From: Clostridium amylolyticum
Lineage (GTDB): Bacteria; Bacillota; Clostridia; Clostridiales; Clostridiaceae
Length of the DNA stretch: 64,000 bases
Assembly (NCBI RefSeq): GCF_900142075.1
Contig: NZ_FQZO01000010.1
Span: 65,403-129,402 of the forward strand
Direction of reading: 5' to 3'
A model generated the notes under the pieces. That model saw only the letters and a program-made list of their open reading frames with translations, was not told where the DNA came from and made no database searches. The position numbers and the translations under genes were made by a program. Numbering within the stretch: the first letter of the stretch is position 1; the number at the start of each line of letters is the position of its first letter. Shown here in pieces: positions 51,273 through 60,080 of the stretch.

Positions 51273-51307
51273 CCTTTAAATTTAGTACAGAGATACTAAC
51301 AAGGAGG
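51273..51307 (+). promoter_or_regulatory. Second PyrR-type hairpin over the pyrB ribosome-binding site
   Basis: CCTT (51273-51276) pairs with AAGG (51301-51304) and TTAGT pairs with ACTAA, with loop ACAGAGAT. Order and bulge match the first hairpin. The 3' strand of the lower stem is the start of the Shine-Dalgarno AAGGAGG (51301-51307), 7 bases before the pyrB ATG. Binding of PyrR here would block translation. There is no terminator after it. Confidence 0.75.
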
Positions 51308-51314
51308 AGTAATT

Positions 51315-52238
51315 ATGTTAAAAGGAAGACATCTTATTGACCCTATGGATTTTACTCTAGAGGAGTTCGATGAAATTTTCAAATTGGCACAGGAAATCAT
51401 TAAAAATCCTGAAGAATTTTCTAAGGTTTGTGAAGGAAAAATCTTAGCCACACTTTTTTATGAACCAAGTACTAGAACTAGATTCAGTTTCGAAGCTGCT
51501 ATGATGAGGTTAGGTGGTAATGTTATTGGATTTTCTGAGCCTAATTCCAGCTCCACTGCAAAAGGGGAGAGTATAGCAGATACCATTAGAACAGTAGCTT
51601 GTTATGCTGATGCTGCTGTAATAAGACATCCAAAAGAAGGAGCACCTAAAATTGCTTCCCTGTATTCATCCATTCCAGTTATTAATGCAGGAGATGGTGG
51701 TCATCATCATCCTACTCAAACCTTAACAGATCTTTTAACCATAGTTTCTAAAAAAGGAAGCTTATCAAACCTTACTATTGGCTTATGTGGAGACTTAAAG
51801 TTCGGAAGAACCGTGCACTCACTTATAAAGGCCATGTCTAGATATGAAAATAATAAATTCATTCTTATATCTCCAAAAGAACTGAAAGTACCAGATTATA
51901 TCACTAAAGAAATATTAGAAAAAAATAATATCCCATATAAAGAAGTGGAAAAAATAGAAGATGCCATGGAAGAGTTAGACATACTCTACATGACTAGAGT
52001 TCAAAGAGAGAGATTCTTCAATGAAGAAGACTATATAAGACTAAAGGATAGCTTCATACTAGATGGAGAGAAAATGAAGCTGGCAAAAGAAGACATGATA
52101 GTGCTGCACCCGCTGCCAAGAGTAAATGAAATAGCCTATGAAGTTGATGATGATAAAAGAGCTTGCTACTTTCCACAGGCTAAGTATGGCATGTATGTAA
52201 GAATGGCTTTAATAGCTAAACTTTTGGGGGTGAGATAA
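51315..52238 (+). CDS. pyrB: Aspartate carbamoyltransferase catalytic chain
   Basis: The 307-residue enzyme joins carbamoyl phosphate and aspartate in the second step of UMP synthesis. Carbamoyl-phosphate binding shows as P-S-T-R-T-R-F-S-F (about residues 51-59), and H-H-H-P-T-Q and H-P-L-P-R-V complete the active site. It opens a seven-gene operon and is coupled by TAATG to pyrI, with which it forms the regulated holoenzyme. Confidence 0.96.
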   Translation: MLKGRHLIDPMDFTLEEFDEIFKLAQEIIKNPEEFSKVCEGKILATLFYEPSTRTRFSFEAAMMRLGGNVIGFSEPNSSSTAKGESIADTIRTVACYADAAVIRHPKEGAPKIASLYSSIPVINAGDGGHHHPTQTLTDLLTIVSKKGSLSNLTIGLCGDLKFGRTVHSLIKAMSRYENNKFILISPKELKVPDYITKEILEKNNIPYKEVEKIEDAMEELDILYMTRVQRERFFNEEDYIRLKDSFILDGEKMKLAKEDMIVLHPLPRVNEIAYEVDDDKRACYFPQAKYGMYVRMALIAKLLGVR

Positions 52239-52666
52239 TGCTTAGTATTAATAGTATTAAAAATGGTATTGTTATAGATCACATTAAGGCAGGACTTGGC
52301 ATAAAGATATTCAACTACCTGGGTCTTGACAATGTAGATTTTAGGGTAGCTCTTATAATGAATGTTGATAGTGAAAAGCTTAAGAAAAAGGATATTATAA
52401 AGATTGAAAACTCATTAAATATAGATTATACGGTGTTAGGATTTATAGATCCTAATATAACTATAGATATAGTAGAAAACGAAAATATAACTAGAAAATC
52501 TAAATTGAAGCTTCCAGAAAAGGTAACAGAGATTATTAAATGCAAAAATCCAAGATGTGTTACTTCTGTGGAAAGTCATGTGCCTCATTCATTTTACTTA
52601 GCAGATGAAGCTAAAGGTGAATATAGGTGTGAGTATTGCGATAATGCTTATACACCTAATGAATAA
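52238..52666 (+). CDS. pyrI: Aspartate carbamoyltransferase regulatory chain
   Basis: The 142-residue protein has an N-terminal nucleotide-binding domain and a C-terminal zinc domain with ligands in C-K-N-P-R-C (about residues 108-113) and C-E-Y-C (about 133-136). It confers allosteric control by nucleotides on PyrB. Its start overlaps the pyrB stop by one base. Confidence 0.95.
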   Translation: MLSINSIKNGIVIDHIKAGLGIKIFNYLGLDNVDFRVALIMNVDSEKLKKKDIIKIENSLNIDYTVLGFIDPNITIDIVENENITRKSKLKLPEKVTEIIKCKNPRCVTSVESHVPHSFYLADEAKGEYRCEYCDNAYTPNE

Positions 52667-52688
52667 TTAAACAGGAGGTACATTATAA

Positions 52689-53900
52689 ATGAACTTATTA
52701 ATTAAAGGCGCAAGAGTAGTAGATTTCTCACAGGACTTTGTGGGAGATGTTTATATAGAAGATGGAATAATAGTAGAAATAGGTAAGAATTTAAACAAAA
52801 GCTGTGAGGTTGTTAATGGTAAGGGAAGGGTTCTTATGCCTTCCTTTATAGATACCCACAGCCATTTTAGAGAGCCTGGGTATACTTATAAGGAAGATAT
52901 ACTATCAGGTTGCAGAGCAGCAGTGAGAGGGGGATATACTGGGGTTAACTTAATGGCAAACACTAATCCAGTATGTAGTACCATGGAAACTGTGGATTAT
53001 GTAATAAATAAAGGGAAAACCATAGGTCTTGTGGATATCCATCAGTGTGCTTCTATAACCTACGATTTTAATGGCAAGGATATAAATCATATAGATAACT
53101 TGTCTAGTAAGGTAAAAATAATATCTGAAGATGGTAAAGATGTTATGAATGTTAAAGTTATGATGGATGCCATGATTAAAGCTAAGAAAAAAGACATTAC
53201 AGTGATGTGTCATTGCGAAGATCATGATCTTTCAAATGTAGACATGAGACTTGCAGAAAACATGATGACCTGGAGAAATATAACCTTAGCTGAATATACT
53301 GGATGTAAGGTTCATATGGCTCATGTAAGCACAAAAGAGTCCATAGACTACTGTATTGAAGCTAAGAAAAAGGGACACAAGGTTACCTTAGAGGTAACGC
53401 CCCATCACATAGCTTTAACTAAGGATGAAAATGACTATAGAGTTAATCCTCCTATAAGAATGGAAGAAGATAGGCAGTATCTTATAAAGGCTATAAAAGA
53501 AGGATATGTGGATGCTATTGGTACTGACCATGCTCCTCATACTAAAGAGGATAAAGAAAAGGGAGCACCAGGGTTATCTGGAATAGAAACCTCCTTTTCT
53601 ATATGTTACACAGAATTAGTTAAAAAAGGGCATATAAGTTTAAATAAGCTTTCTGAAATTATGTCTAAAAATACTGCAGAAATAGTGGGATTTAATAAAG
53701 GGCAAATAAACATAGGTTTTGATGGAGATTTGGTACTAGTAGATTTAAATAAAGAATATGTTATAGATTCTAATAAATTTCACTCTAAAGGTAAAAACAC
53801 TCCTTTTGATAATAAAAGGGTATATGGACAAGTAACTACTACCATAAAAGGTGGAAAGGTAGTATTTCAAGAGGAGGGGGATAGCGATGATAATAGATAA
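52689..53900 (+). CDS. pyrC: Dihydroorotase
   Basis: The 403-residue amidohydrolase cyclises carbamoyl-aspartate. Metal ligands are seen in D-T-H-S-H-F-R-E-P-G (about residues 55-64), M-C-H-C-E-D-H, H-M-A-H-V-S-T and the catalytic Asp in G-T-D-H-A-P-H. The carboxylated Lys of some classes is not obvious. An AGGAGGT site precedes the ATG. It overlaps pyrF by 14 bases. Confidence 0.94.
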   Translation: MNLLIKGARVVDFSQDFVGDVYIEDGIIVEIGKNLNKSCEVVNGKGRVLMPSFIDTHSHFREPGYTYKEDILSGCRAAVRGGYTGVNLMANTNPVCSTMETVDYVINKGKTIGLVDIHQCASITYDFNGKDINHIDNLSSKVKIISEDGKDVMNVKVMMDAMIKAKKKDITVMCHCEDHDLSNVDMRLAENMMTWRNITLAEYTGCKVHMAHVSTKESIDYCIEAKKKGHKVTLEVTPHHIALTKDENDYRVNPPIRMEEDRQYLIKAIKEGYVDAIGTDHAPHTKEDKEKGAPGLSGIETSFSICYTELVKKGHISLNKLSEIMSKNTAEIVGFNKGQINIGFDGDLVLVDLNKEYVIDSNKFHSKGKNTPFDNKRVYGQVTTTIKGGKVVFQEEGDSDDNR

Positions 53901-54747
53901 GTTGTTTAAAAGTGTAGCGGAAAAAGGACATGTATGTGTAGGCTTAGATACTGATATGAGCTATATACCTAATGAATTTGCTAAGAGTTTTCATGATGAA
54001 GAGGATGCACTGCTTAACTTTAATAAAAGAATTATAGATTCTACCTTGGATGTGGCAGCCTGCTTTAAGGTGCAGATAGCTTATTACGAAGCTCTAGGAC
54101 TAAAAGGGCTTAAAGTATATAAAAAGACCTTAGATTATATTAAAGAAAGGCATGGAATAGTTATAGCAGATATAAAAAGGGGAGATATAGCCAAAACTGC
54201 AGAGATGTATGCAAAGGCGCATTTCCAAGGGGATTTTGAAAGTGATTTTATAACCTTAAGCCCGTATATGGGTTTAGACAGTATAGAACCTTATCTTCCC
54301 TATGTAAAAAATAAAGAAAAAGGGCTATTTCTTCTAATAAGAACTTCAAATCCAGGAGCAGAGGATATTCAATATATTGAAAGCCAAGAAGGGAAAAAGG
54401 TATATGAGCTTACTGGAGAAAAGATTGTGGAAAAAGGCAAGGAGTTTTTAGGAAACTGTGGATATAGCTCTTTAGGGGGAGTAGTTGGATGTACTCATAC
54501 TGAAGAAGCAGTAAAACTTAGAAAAGAATTGGATAGTATGTTTTTCTTAATACCTGGTTATGGGGCTCAAGGTGGAAAGGCAGAAGATGTAGCACTTTAC
54601 CTAAAACAGGGCAATGGGGGAGTGGTTAATTCCTCTAGAGGCATACTCTTAGCCTATAAAAAACATGAAGATGGAACTAAACACTTTGATGAATATGCCA
54701 GAGAAGAAGCTGTAAGAATGAGAGATGACATAAAGAAATATATTTAA
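53887..54747 (+). CDS. pyrF: Orotidine 5'-phosphate decarboxylase
   Basis: The 286-residue protein is of the long (group 2) type. The catalytic D-I-K-R-G-D-I motif is near residue 95, and G-L-D-T-D and P-G-Y-G-A-Q-G form the phosphate site. It makes UMP from OMP, the last step of the pathway. GAGGAGGGGG in the end of pyrC serves as ribosome-binding site. Confidence 0.94.
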   Translation: MIIDKLFKSVAEKGHVCVGLDTDMSYIPNEFAKSFHDEEDALLNFNKRIIDSTLDVAACFKVQIAYYEALGLKGLKVYKKTLDYIKERHGIVIADIKRGDIAKTAEMYAKAHFQGDFESDFITLSPYMGLDSIEPYLPYVKNKEKGLFLLIRTSNPGAEDIQYIESQEGKKVYELTGEKIVEKGKEFLGNCGYSSLGGVVGCTHTEEAVKLRKELDSMFFLIPGYGAQGGKAEDVALYLKQGNGGVVNSSRGILLAYKKHEDGTKHFDEYAREEAVRMRDDIKKYI

Positions 54748-54779
54748 TGGCAATATTTAAAAATGGGGGAGGATAAGCT

Positions 54780-55529
54780 TTGAACAAAGTAGAATATAAA
54801 ATTTCTAAAGTAGCGGAAAATAAAGAAATTGCTAAGGGCATATTTAGATTAGCGGTGGAAGGAGAATTTTCTGCTAAGCCAGGGCAGTTTTATATGGTGC
54901 GAGCTTGGGATAAGGAACCGTTACTTTCAAGACCTTTAAGCGTTCATAAGCTGGAAAAGGATAAACTATATTTCTTATACCAAGTGTGCGGTGAAGGAAC
55001 AGAAAAATTAAAGTCCTTAAAAACTGGTGATGATATTAAACTTACAGGACCTCTAGGTAATGGCTTTCACACTGAAGCCCTGAAGGGACAGGTAGCTATA
55101 GTAGCTGGAGGCATAGGTATCGCTCCCTTTAACTATGTAGCAGAAAAGCTAAAAGAAAATATTAATGTAGAATCTGTGGATCTTTATGGGGGATTTAGAA
55201 GTGAAGTATACGCAGTGGAAGAGATGAGAAAGAATTTGAATAATGTGTATATATCTACAGAGGATGGAAGTTTAGGGGAAAAAGGATATGTTACAGAGGG
55301 CTTGGATCTAAAGAGGTATGATATGGTTTTATGCTGCGGGCCGGAAATAATGATGAACAAGGTTATTACTATATGCAAAGAACAAGGGGTAAAAGTTTTA
55401 GTGTCTACGGAAAAAAGAATGGCTTGCGGAGTAGGGGCATGCCTGGTATGCACTTGTAAAACCAAGGATGGAAATAAGAAAAGCTGTAAGGATGGACCGG
55501 TATTTCCTGGGGAAGATTTAGTAATATAA
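54780..55529 (+). CDS. pyrK: Dihydroorotate dehydrogenase electron-transfer subunit
   Basis: The 249-residue protein binds FAD (R-P-L-S-V-H near residue 52), NAD (G-G-I-G-I-A-P-F near 110) and a [2Fe-2S] cluster (C-G-V-G-A-C-L-V-C plus a later Cys in S-C-K-D-G, about 214-236). It passes electrons from PyrD to NAD+. The TTG start follows GGGGGAGGAT. Confidence 0.94.
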   Translation: MNKVEYKISKVAENKEIAKGIFRLAVEGEFSAKPGQFYMVRAWDKEPLLSRPLSVHKLEKDKLYFLYQVCGEGTEKLKSLKTGDDIKLTGPLGNGFHTEALKGQVAIVAGGIGIAPFNYVAEKLKENINVESVDLYGGFRSEVYAVEEMRKNLNNVYISTEDGSLGEKGYVTEGLDLKRYDMVLCCGPEIMMNKVITICKEQGVKVLVSTEKRMACGVGACLVCTCKTKDGNKKSCKDGPVFPGEDLVI

Positions 55530-55559
55530 ACTATTAAGTAATGATAGGTGGAGATGTAC

Positions 55560-56456
55560 ATGCTACATGTGAATATATGTGGAGTTGATTTTAAAAACCC
55601 TGTAATAGCAGCCTCCGGTACCTTTGGCTTTGGAGAAGAATATAATGATTTTTATGATGTATCAAAGCTTGGAGGTATATCTTCAAAAGGGCTTACTTTA
55701 AATAAAAGAGAAGGAAATGATGGAATTAGGATTTTTGAAACCAGAGCGGGTATATTAAATAGTGTAGGGCTTCAAAATCCAGGAGTGGATAAATTCGTTG
55801 AATCAGAGCTTCCAAAGATGAAAAAACTTGATACGGTAATAATTGCAAACCTAGGAGGGGGGACCTTGGAGGACTATATTATAGGGGCTGAAAAATTAAG
55901 CCATAGTGATGTGGATATGATAGAACTAAATATATCTTGTCCTAATGTAAAATCAGGAGGCATGGCTTTTGGAATTAAATCTATGGTGGCCTATGAGGTG
56001 GTAGCTGAAGTTAAGAAGATATGTAAAAAACCGCTTATGGTTAAGTTATCTCCTAATGCTGAAGATATTGTAAACATGGCATATAAGTGCTGTGAAGCAG
56101 GAGCAGATGCTCTTTCCTTGGTAAATACCTTTAAAGCAATGGCTATAGATATAAATAAAAGAAAGCCTGTTTTTAATAATGTCACTGCAGGGCTTTCAGG
56201 TCCAGCTATAAAGCCCATAGCCTTGAGGATGGTATATGAAGCATATAAAGCAGTAAAGGTTCCTATAGTAGGCATGGGCGGCATAAGTACCTGGCAGGAT
56301 GCCATAGAGTTCATTATGGCAGGAGCCAGTGCTATACAGGTAGGCACAGCAAACTTTATTAATCCAAGGGTATGCCTAGATATTATAGATGGCATTGAAG
56401 AGTACCTAATAAAAGAAAATATTAAAGATATAAAAGAAATAACAGGAATAATCTAG
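55560..56456 (+). CDS. pyrD: Dihydroorotate dehydrogenase B, catalytic subunit
   Basis: The ~298-residue FMN barrel has A-A-S-G-T-F-G-F-G near residue 18 and the active-site Cys in L-N-I-S-C-P-N-V (about residue 128). A-N-L-G-G-G and the phosphate loop G-M-G-G-I-S lie elsewhere in the barrel. The Cys marks the class 1B enzyme that works with PyrK. ATG 55560 suits AGGTGG; 55554 is possible. Confidence 0.93.
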   Translation: MLHVNICGVDFKNPVIAASGTFGFGEEYNDFYDVSKLGGISSKGLTLNKREGNDGIRIFETRAGILNSVGLQNPGVDKFVESELPKMKKLDTVIIANLGGGTLEDYIIGAEKLSHSDVDMIELNISCPNVKSGGMAFGIKSMVAYEVVAEVKKICKKPLMVKLSPNAEDIVNMAYKCCEAGADALSLVNTFKAMAIDINKRKPVFNNVTAGLSGPAIKPIALRMVYEAYKAVKVPIVGMGGISTWQDAIEFIMAGASAIQVGTANFINPRVCLDIIDGIEEYLIKENIKDIKEITGII

Positions 56457-56566
56457 AAACCCTTAAGGGGAATTGAGATTAAGAGGTAGTGTAAAGTGAA
56501 CTATGAAAAAAGAAACAAAAAAATAAAAGGTAGAAAATGAACCTTTGAAAATAGGAGGGACAAGTT

Positions 56567-57130
56567 ATGGAAAATATAAATGTTATTGAAATATTAAAAC
56601 AGTGTGATGCACTTTTAGAAGGACACTTTTTGCTATCCTCAGGAAGGCATAGTAATAGATACTGTCAATGTGCCAAACTCCTTCAATATCCAGATAAAGC
56701 AGAACACGTGTTGAAAGTGGTAAAGCATAAGATTAAGGATTTAGATTTTGATATTATAGTGGGGCCTGCCATGGGAGGAATAATAGTGGCTTATGAACTA
56801 GGTAGACAAATAGGTAAACCGGCCATATTTACAGAAAGAGAAAATGGAGTAATGACCTTAAGAAGAGGCTTTGAAATTAAAAAAGGACAAAAAATACTCA
56901 TAGCAGAGGATGTGGTTACCACAGGGAAGTCTTCCTTAGAAACTGCAGAGGTATTAAAAAGCTATGGTGCTGAAGTAATAGGAATATGCTGCATAGTAGA
57001 TAGAAGTATTGATAAAGTAGAGCTTCCTGTATATGGGGCGGTAAAGCTTCATATAGAAAGTTATGACCAATCCCAATGCCCTATGTGTAAACAAGGAATC
57101 CCTTATATAAAGCCGGGATCAAGAAAATAA
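56567..57130 (+). CDS. pyrE: Orotate phosphoribosyltransferase
   Basis: The 187-residue enzyme attaches ribose phosphate from PRPP to orotate. The PRPP loop is I-L-I-A-E-D-V-V-T-T-G-K-S (about residues 107-119), and V-G-P-A-M-G-G-I and F-T-E-R-E flank the substrate site. It closes the operon, 110 bases after pyrD, before a very strong terminator. Confidence 0.94.
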   Translation: MENINVIEILKQCDALLEGHFLLSSGRHSNRYCQCAKLLQYPDKAEHVLKVVKHKIKDLDFDIIVGPAMGGIIVAYELGRQIGKPAIFTERENGVMTLRRGFEIKKGQKILIAEDVVTTGKSSLETAEVLKSYGAEVIGICCIVDRSIDKVELPVYGAVKLHIESYDQSQCPMCKQGIPYIKPGSRK

Positions 57131-57136
57131 TATGGT

Positions 57137-57203
57137 AAAAAATGTAACTGACCCTGGGGTGCTGACATTATATGTCAGCACCCCAGGGGTAGTTACATTT
57201 TTT
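57137..57203. terminator. Long bidirectional terminator after pyrE
   Basis: AAAAAATGTAACT at the left pairs with AGTTACATTTTTT at the right. The inner arms (ACCCTGGGGTGCTGACAT and complement) extend the stem to about 30 pairs with a three-base loop. A- and T-runs make it work in both directions. Confidence 0.9.
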
Positions 57204-57292
57204 GGTATTAGTAATTTTAGTTACAATTTGTTAATTTATAGGGTAAAATAATAATGGGTAAAATTATTAATTATAGACTTCAGGAGGTATAA

Positions 57293-57844
57293 ATGCGAAG
57301 AAAAGTTTTAGATATAAACTCCCTAATTAAGGTAATGGTATTAATTGTATTAGATCAAGGCATTAAACTTATGGTGAAAGGTTATTATGGAACGGAGAAA
57401 ACCATTATACCTAAACTATTGTATTTTAAGCCAAAGTTGAATGATAAGTATTCTTGGTTTAACTCTATGTTTAGTTTTGGAGGCGGTAAAGCTTTTCATA
57501 TATTATTGGTTCTTATTATGATTTTTCTAGTTTATTATTTATTTAAGTATATTTATACTCATTACAATACTAATACAGGAGTAGAGGTATTGAAGATTCT
57601 AATATTTTCAGGAGCTATTTGTTCTTTAATAGATAAGGTTTTTTGGAATGGAAGTTTAGATTACGTATATTTATATGGACTATTCATTTTTGATCTAAAA
57701 GATATTTATATAACAGCATTTGAAATATTTGCAGTAATATTGTTAATAAAAAATTGGCAGTCAGTTTCTAAAATAGATGATAAGAAATTATTTAAGGATT
57801 TTTGTAAACTAATTAAAAAAGACATATTTTATAATCATAAGTAA
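57293..57844 (+). CDS. Divergent signal peptidase II-like (LspA-like) protein
   Basis: The 183-residue protein has four helices and the LspA motif order: V-L-D-Q-G-I-K-L-M-V (residues 18-27), S-F-G-G-G-K-A-F, S-G-A-I-C-S-L-I-D-K and L-D-Y-V-Y, then I-F-D-L-K-D-I-Y-I. Both catalytic aspartates of LspA (I-D-R and V-A-D in the family) are kept in S-L-I-D-K and L-K-D. The usual Asn and Arg of G-N-x-x-D-R are Cys-Ser and Lys. It may be a paralogue with altered specificity. The start follows AGGAGG. Confidence 0.7.
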   Translation: MRRKVLDINSLIKVMVLIVLDQGIKLMVKGYYGTEKTIIPKLLYFKPKLNDKYSWFNSMFSFGGGKAFHILLVLIMIFLVYYLFKYIYTHYNTNTGVEVLKILIFSGAICSLIDKVFWNGSLDYVYLYGLFIFDLKDIYITAFEIFAVILLIKNWQSVSKIDDKKLFKDFCKLIKKDIFYNHK

Positions 57845-57885
57845 ATTATATGAAGTCCAGTTTAAAGTAGAATCGAGGAAAATGG

Positions 57886-58440
57886 ATGAGCACCACAATT
57901 TATTTAATTAGACATGCAGAGATAAGTTTTATACCCAATGAAAATAGAAGAGGTCTATCAGAAAAAGGTAAAAAAGATGCAAGAATACTTACAGAAAGAC
58001 TTAAAAGTTATAATATAAGCAAAGTGATTTCTAGTCCCTATTTAAGAGCTGTGGACACTGTAAAAGGTATAGCGGAAGAAAGGGGGCTGGATATAGAAAT
58101 AATAGATGATTTTAGGGAAAGGAAGATAACTAGCGGATACATAAAGGATTTTTATTTCTTTACTAAAAGTCAGTGGGAAGACTTTGAGTATTGCCTTCAC
58201 CAAGGAGAGTCACTAAATGAAGTAAAAATGAGAGGTATAACAGCTGTTCGTATGCTTTTAAGTAAATATAAAGGAGAAAATATGGTCATTAGCACCCATG
58301 GTACTATTTTAGCTGCTATGATAAATTATTATGATAGTAACTGTGATTATAATTTTTGGTTAAACTTAAAAATGCCTGACGTGTATAAATTAGTATTTGA
58401 AGGAAAAGAACTTATGTCCATTGAACATATTGAAATATGA
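57886..58440 (+). CDS. Histidine phosphatase (phosphoglycerate mutase-like)
   Basis: The 184-residue protein has Y-L-I-R-H-A-E (residues 6-12) with the phospho-histidine, S-S-P-Y-L-R-A near residue 50 and the second His in V-I-S-T-H-G-T. It belongs to the small branch-1 histidine phosphatases that act on sugar or nucleotide phosphates. It lies 41 bases after the LspA-like gene, possibly cotranscribed. Confidence 0.85.
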   Translation: MSTTIYLIRHAEISFIPNENRRGLSEKGKKDARILTERLKSYNISKVISSPYLRAVDTVKGIAEERGLDIEIIDDFRERKITSGYIKDFYFFTKSQWEDFEYCLHQGESLNEVKMRGITAVRMLLSKYKGENMVISTHGTILAAMINYYDSNCDYNFWLNLKMPDVYKLVFEGKELMSIEHIEI

Positions 58441-58466
58441 CATATGGAGTGGCGTTATTACATAGA

Positions 58467-58520
58467 AATAAAAGATTTAGAGAGGATGATTATTTAAATT
58501 ATCCTACTAAATCTTTTATT
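58467..58520. terminator. Bidirectional terminator between convergent genes
   Basis: AATAAAAGATTTAG and GAGGAT pair with ATCCT and CTAAATCTTTTATT around an AT-rich loop. It serves the phosphatase gene and the converging DUF1611 gene. Confidence 0.8.
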
Positions 58521-58550
58521 GAAATTTATTGATTAAACTCAAAAATTTTA

Positions 58551-59627
58551 TTAGGAAGCTGTATTCTTAGTTACGTCAGGGAAAAGCCTTAAAATCTCAT
58601 CTATTATTTTATTGGTACCATATTTTAATATGTCTGTAGTGGGAATTTTAAATTGTTTTTCGCAATCTTTTATGACCTTATCAATTTCAAGCTTGGATAT
58701 GTTTTCGTGATTTATGGTTATTCCTATAACAGGTTTTTTAGATAGATATTCTATAAGGTCTATTTCGCTTTTTAATGAGGGGACTTCTAAGAATGGAAAG
58801 TCTACCCTTATTTTTCTCTTTGGTACGTGTTGAATTATGAAGGCATCTGGATTTGCCCCTTTAATAATACCATAAGAAGATAAATAAGCGGGATGGCTTA
58901 ATGAACTTTGACCTTCTACCAGTATTAAATCAGGTTTTTCATTTTCAAAGGCAGATACTACTGCAGCTTCAATTTCCCCCACCACATATTGAGAATTTAT
59001 AACATCTATAGGTACTCCATATTTAGCTCCCTGTAAAACTCCTGTTTGACCAGTAGCTATATAAGCGGTGTTAATACCCATTTTTCTTAAGTCTCGAACA
59101 ATCTCCATTAGGGTTGTCCTTTTTCCTGCGGCGCAATCTAATCCTAAGATGGCTATTACAGGACAGATAACCTTTTCAATCCTCCCTGTAAACAAATTTA
59201 GCTCATTTAATGGCTTAGGCTTTCTTATATCATGTATTTTTACATTATATTTTTCTGAGCACCTTACCAATTCTTTATTATCATTAAAAAATATAGGAAG
59301 CCCATTTACTATATCCATTCCTGCTTTCATAGCTTCCTTAACTGCTTTTACTATGAAATCAGGTAGATATGATTCTGAGGGTGCAAGGCCTATAATGAAA
59401 TATTCAGGAACAGTATCTAATATTTTTAATGCTTCCTTAGTATTCTTAAATATAGGTATGTTATTCTTAACCCCATCTAATACCATACCGCTATCCTTAC
59501 CTGATTTTGTACTGTCTATTATTGCTAATATGTGGTATTTTTCTGAATAACGCACAAGACCATTGGCTACTTTACCATCAATTTCACCAAACAACCCTTC
59601 GCAATAAACTATAGCTGTGTTTTTCAT
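58551..59627 (-). CDS. DUF1611 P-loop protein (DgcN-like)
   Basis: The 358-residue protein has an N-terminal Rossmann-like domain (D-S-T-K-S-G, residues 1-140) and a C-terminal P-loop domain. That domain has a modified Walker A, L-D-C-A-A-G-K-R-T-T (about residues 167-176), and V-E-G-Q-S-S-L-S-H-P near 240. A DUF1611 member, DgcN, is reported to N-acetylate D-glutamate. The ATG at 59627 has AAGGAGAAGG upstream. The divergent neighbour is a racemase-family enzyme, which supports a role in D-amino-acid metabolism. Confidence 0.75.
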   Translation of the reverse strand: MKNTAIVYCEGLFGEIDGKVANGLVRYSEKYHILAIIDSTKSGKDSGMVLDGVKNNIPIFKNTKEALKILDTVPEYFIIGLAPSESYLPDFIVKAVKEAMKAGMDIVNGLPIFFNDNKELVRCSEKYNVKIHDIRKPKPLNELNLFTGRIEKVICPVIAILGLDCAAGKRTTLMEIVRDLRKMGINTAYIATGQTGVLQGAKYGVPIDVINSQYVVGEIEAAVVSAFENEKPDLILVEGQSSLSHPAYLSSYGIIKGANPDAFIIQHVPKRKIRVDFPFLEVPSLKSEIDLIEYLSKKPVIGITINHENISKLEIDKVIKDCEKQFKIPTTDILKYGTNKIIDEILRLFPDVTKNTAS

Positions 59628-60080
59628 AAAAATCCTTCTCCTTTCAATAAGCTTACAAAAGATAATATATTTGTATAAAAAAAACACTATATACTGCAAG
59701 TAATTAAAAACCAATATAGTTTTAAATATATTGGAGTATAAATTACAGTCTACGGTGATTTAATCAACTGATTTAATATAAAATTAACAATAAATTAGGC
59801 GAGAATTTCATATATAATAGCGAATTAGATAAAAATGTTGATTTTAAATTCCTTAATAATAACATCAATGTGTTTATGTGTATTATATCACACTATAAGC
59901 ATGAAAAGTGACAACTAACGCTATAATTAACAGAATATTTGAAATTTGCACATAATATTAACCTCTGTTAAAATTAAATTATAAAACCTTAGAATAATAG
60001 TATACATTTCCTAAATATAATTTTAAGGTGTAATAGGTTTAAATAGACAATTATCACTTATAATTTTAGGGGGTGAGGAT
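59628..60080. other. Divergent promoter region
   Basis: This 453-base AT-rich gap must hold both promoters. A perfect CCAATATA/TATATTGG hairpin lies at 59711-59734 near the minus-strand start. Several TATAAT-like boxes occur (for example near 59815 and 59922) but no clear -35 partner. No coding remnant was seen. Confidence 0.45.
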
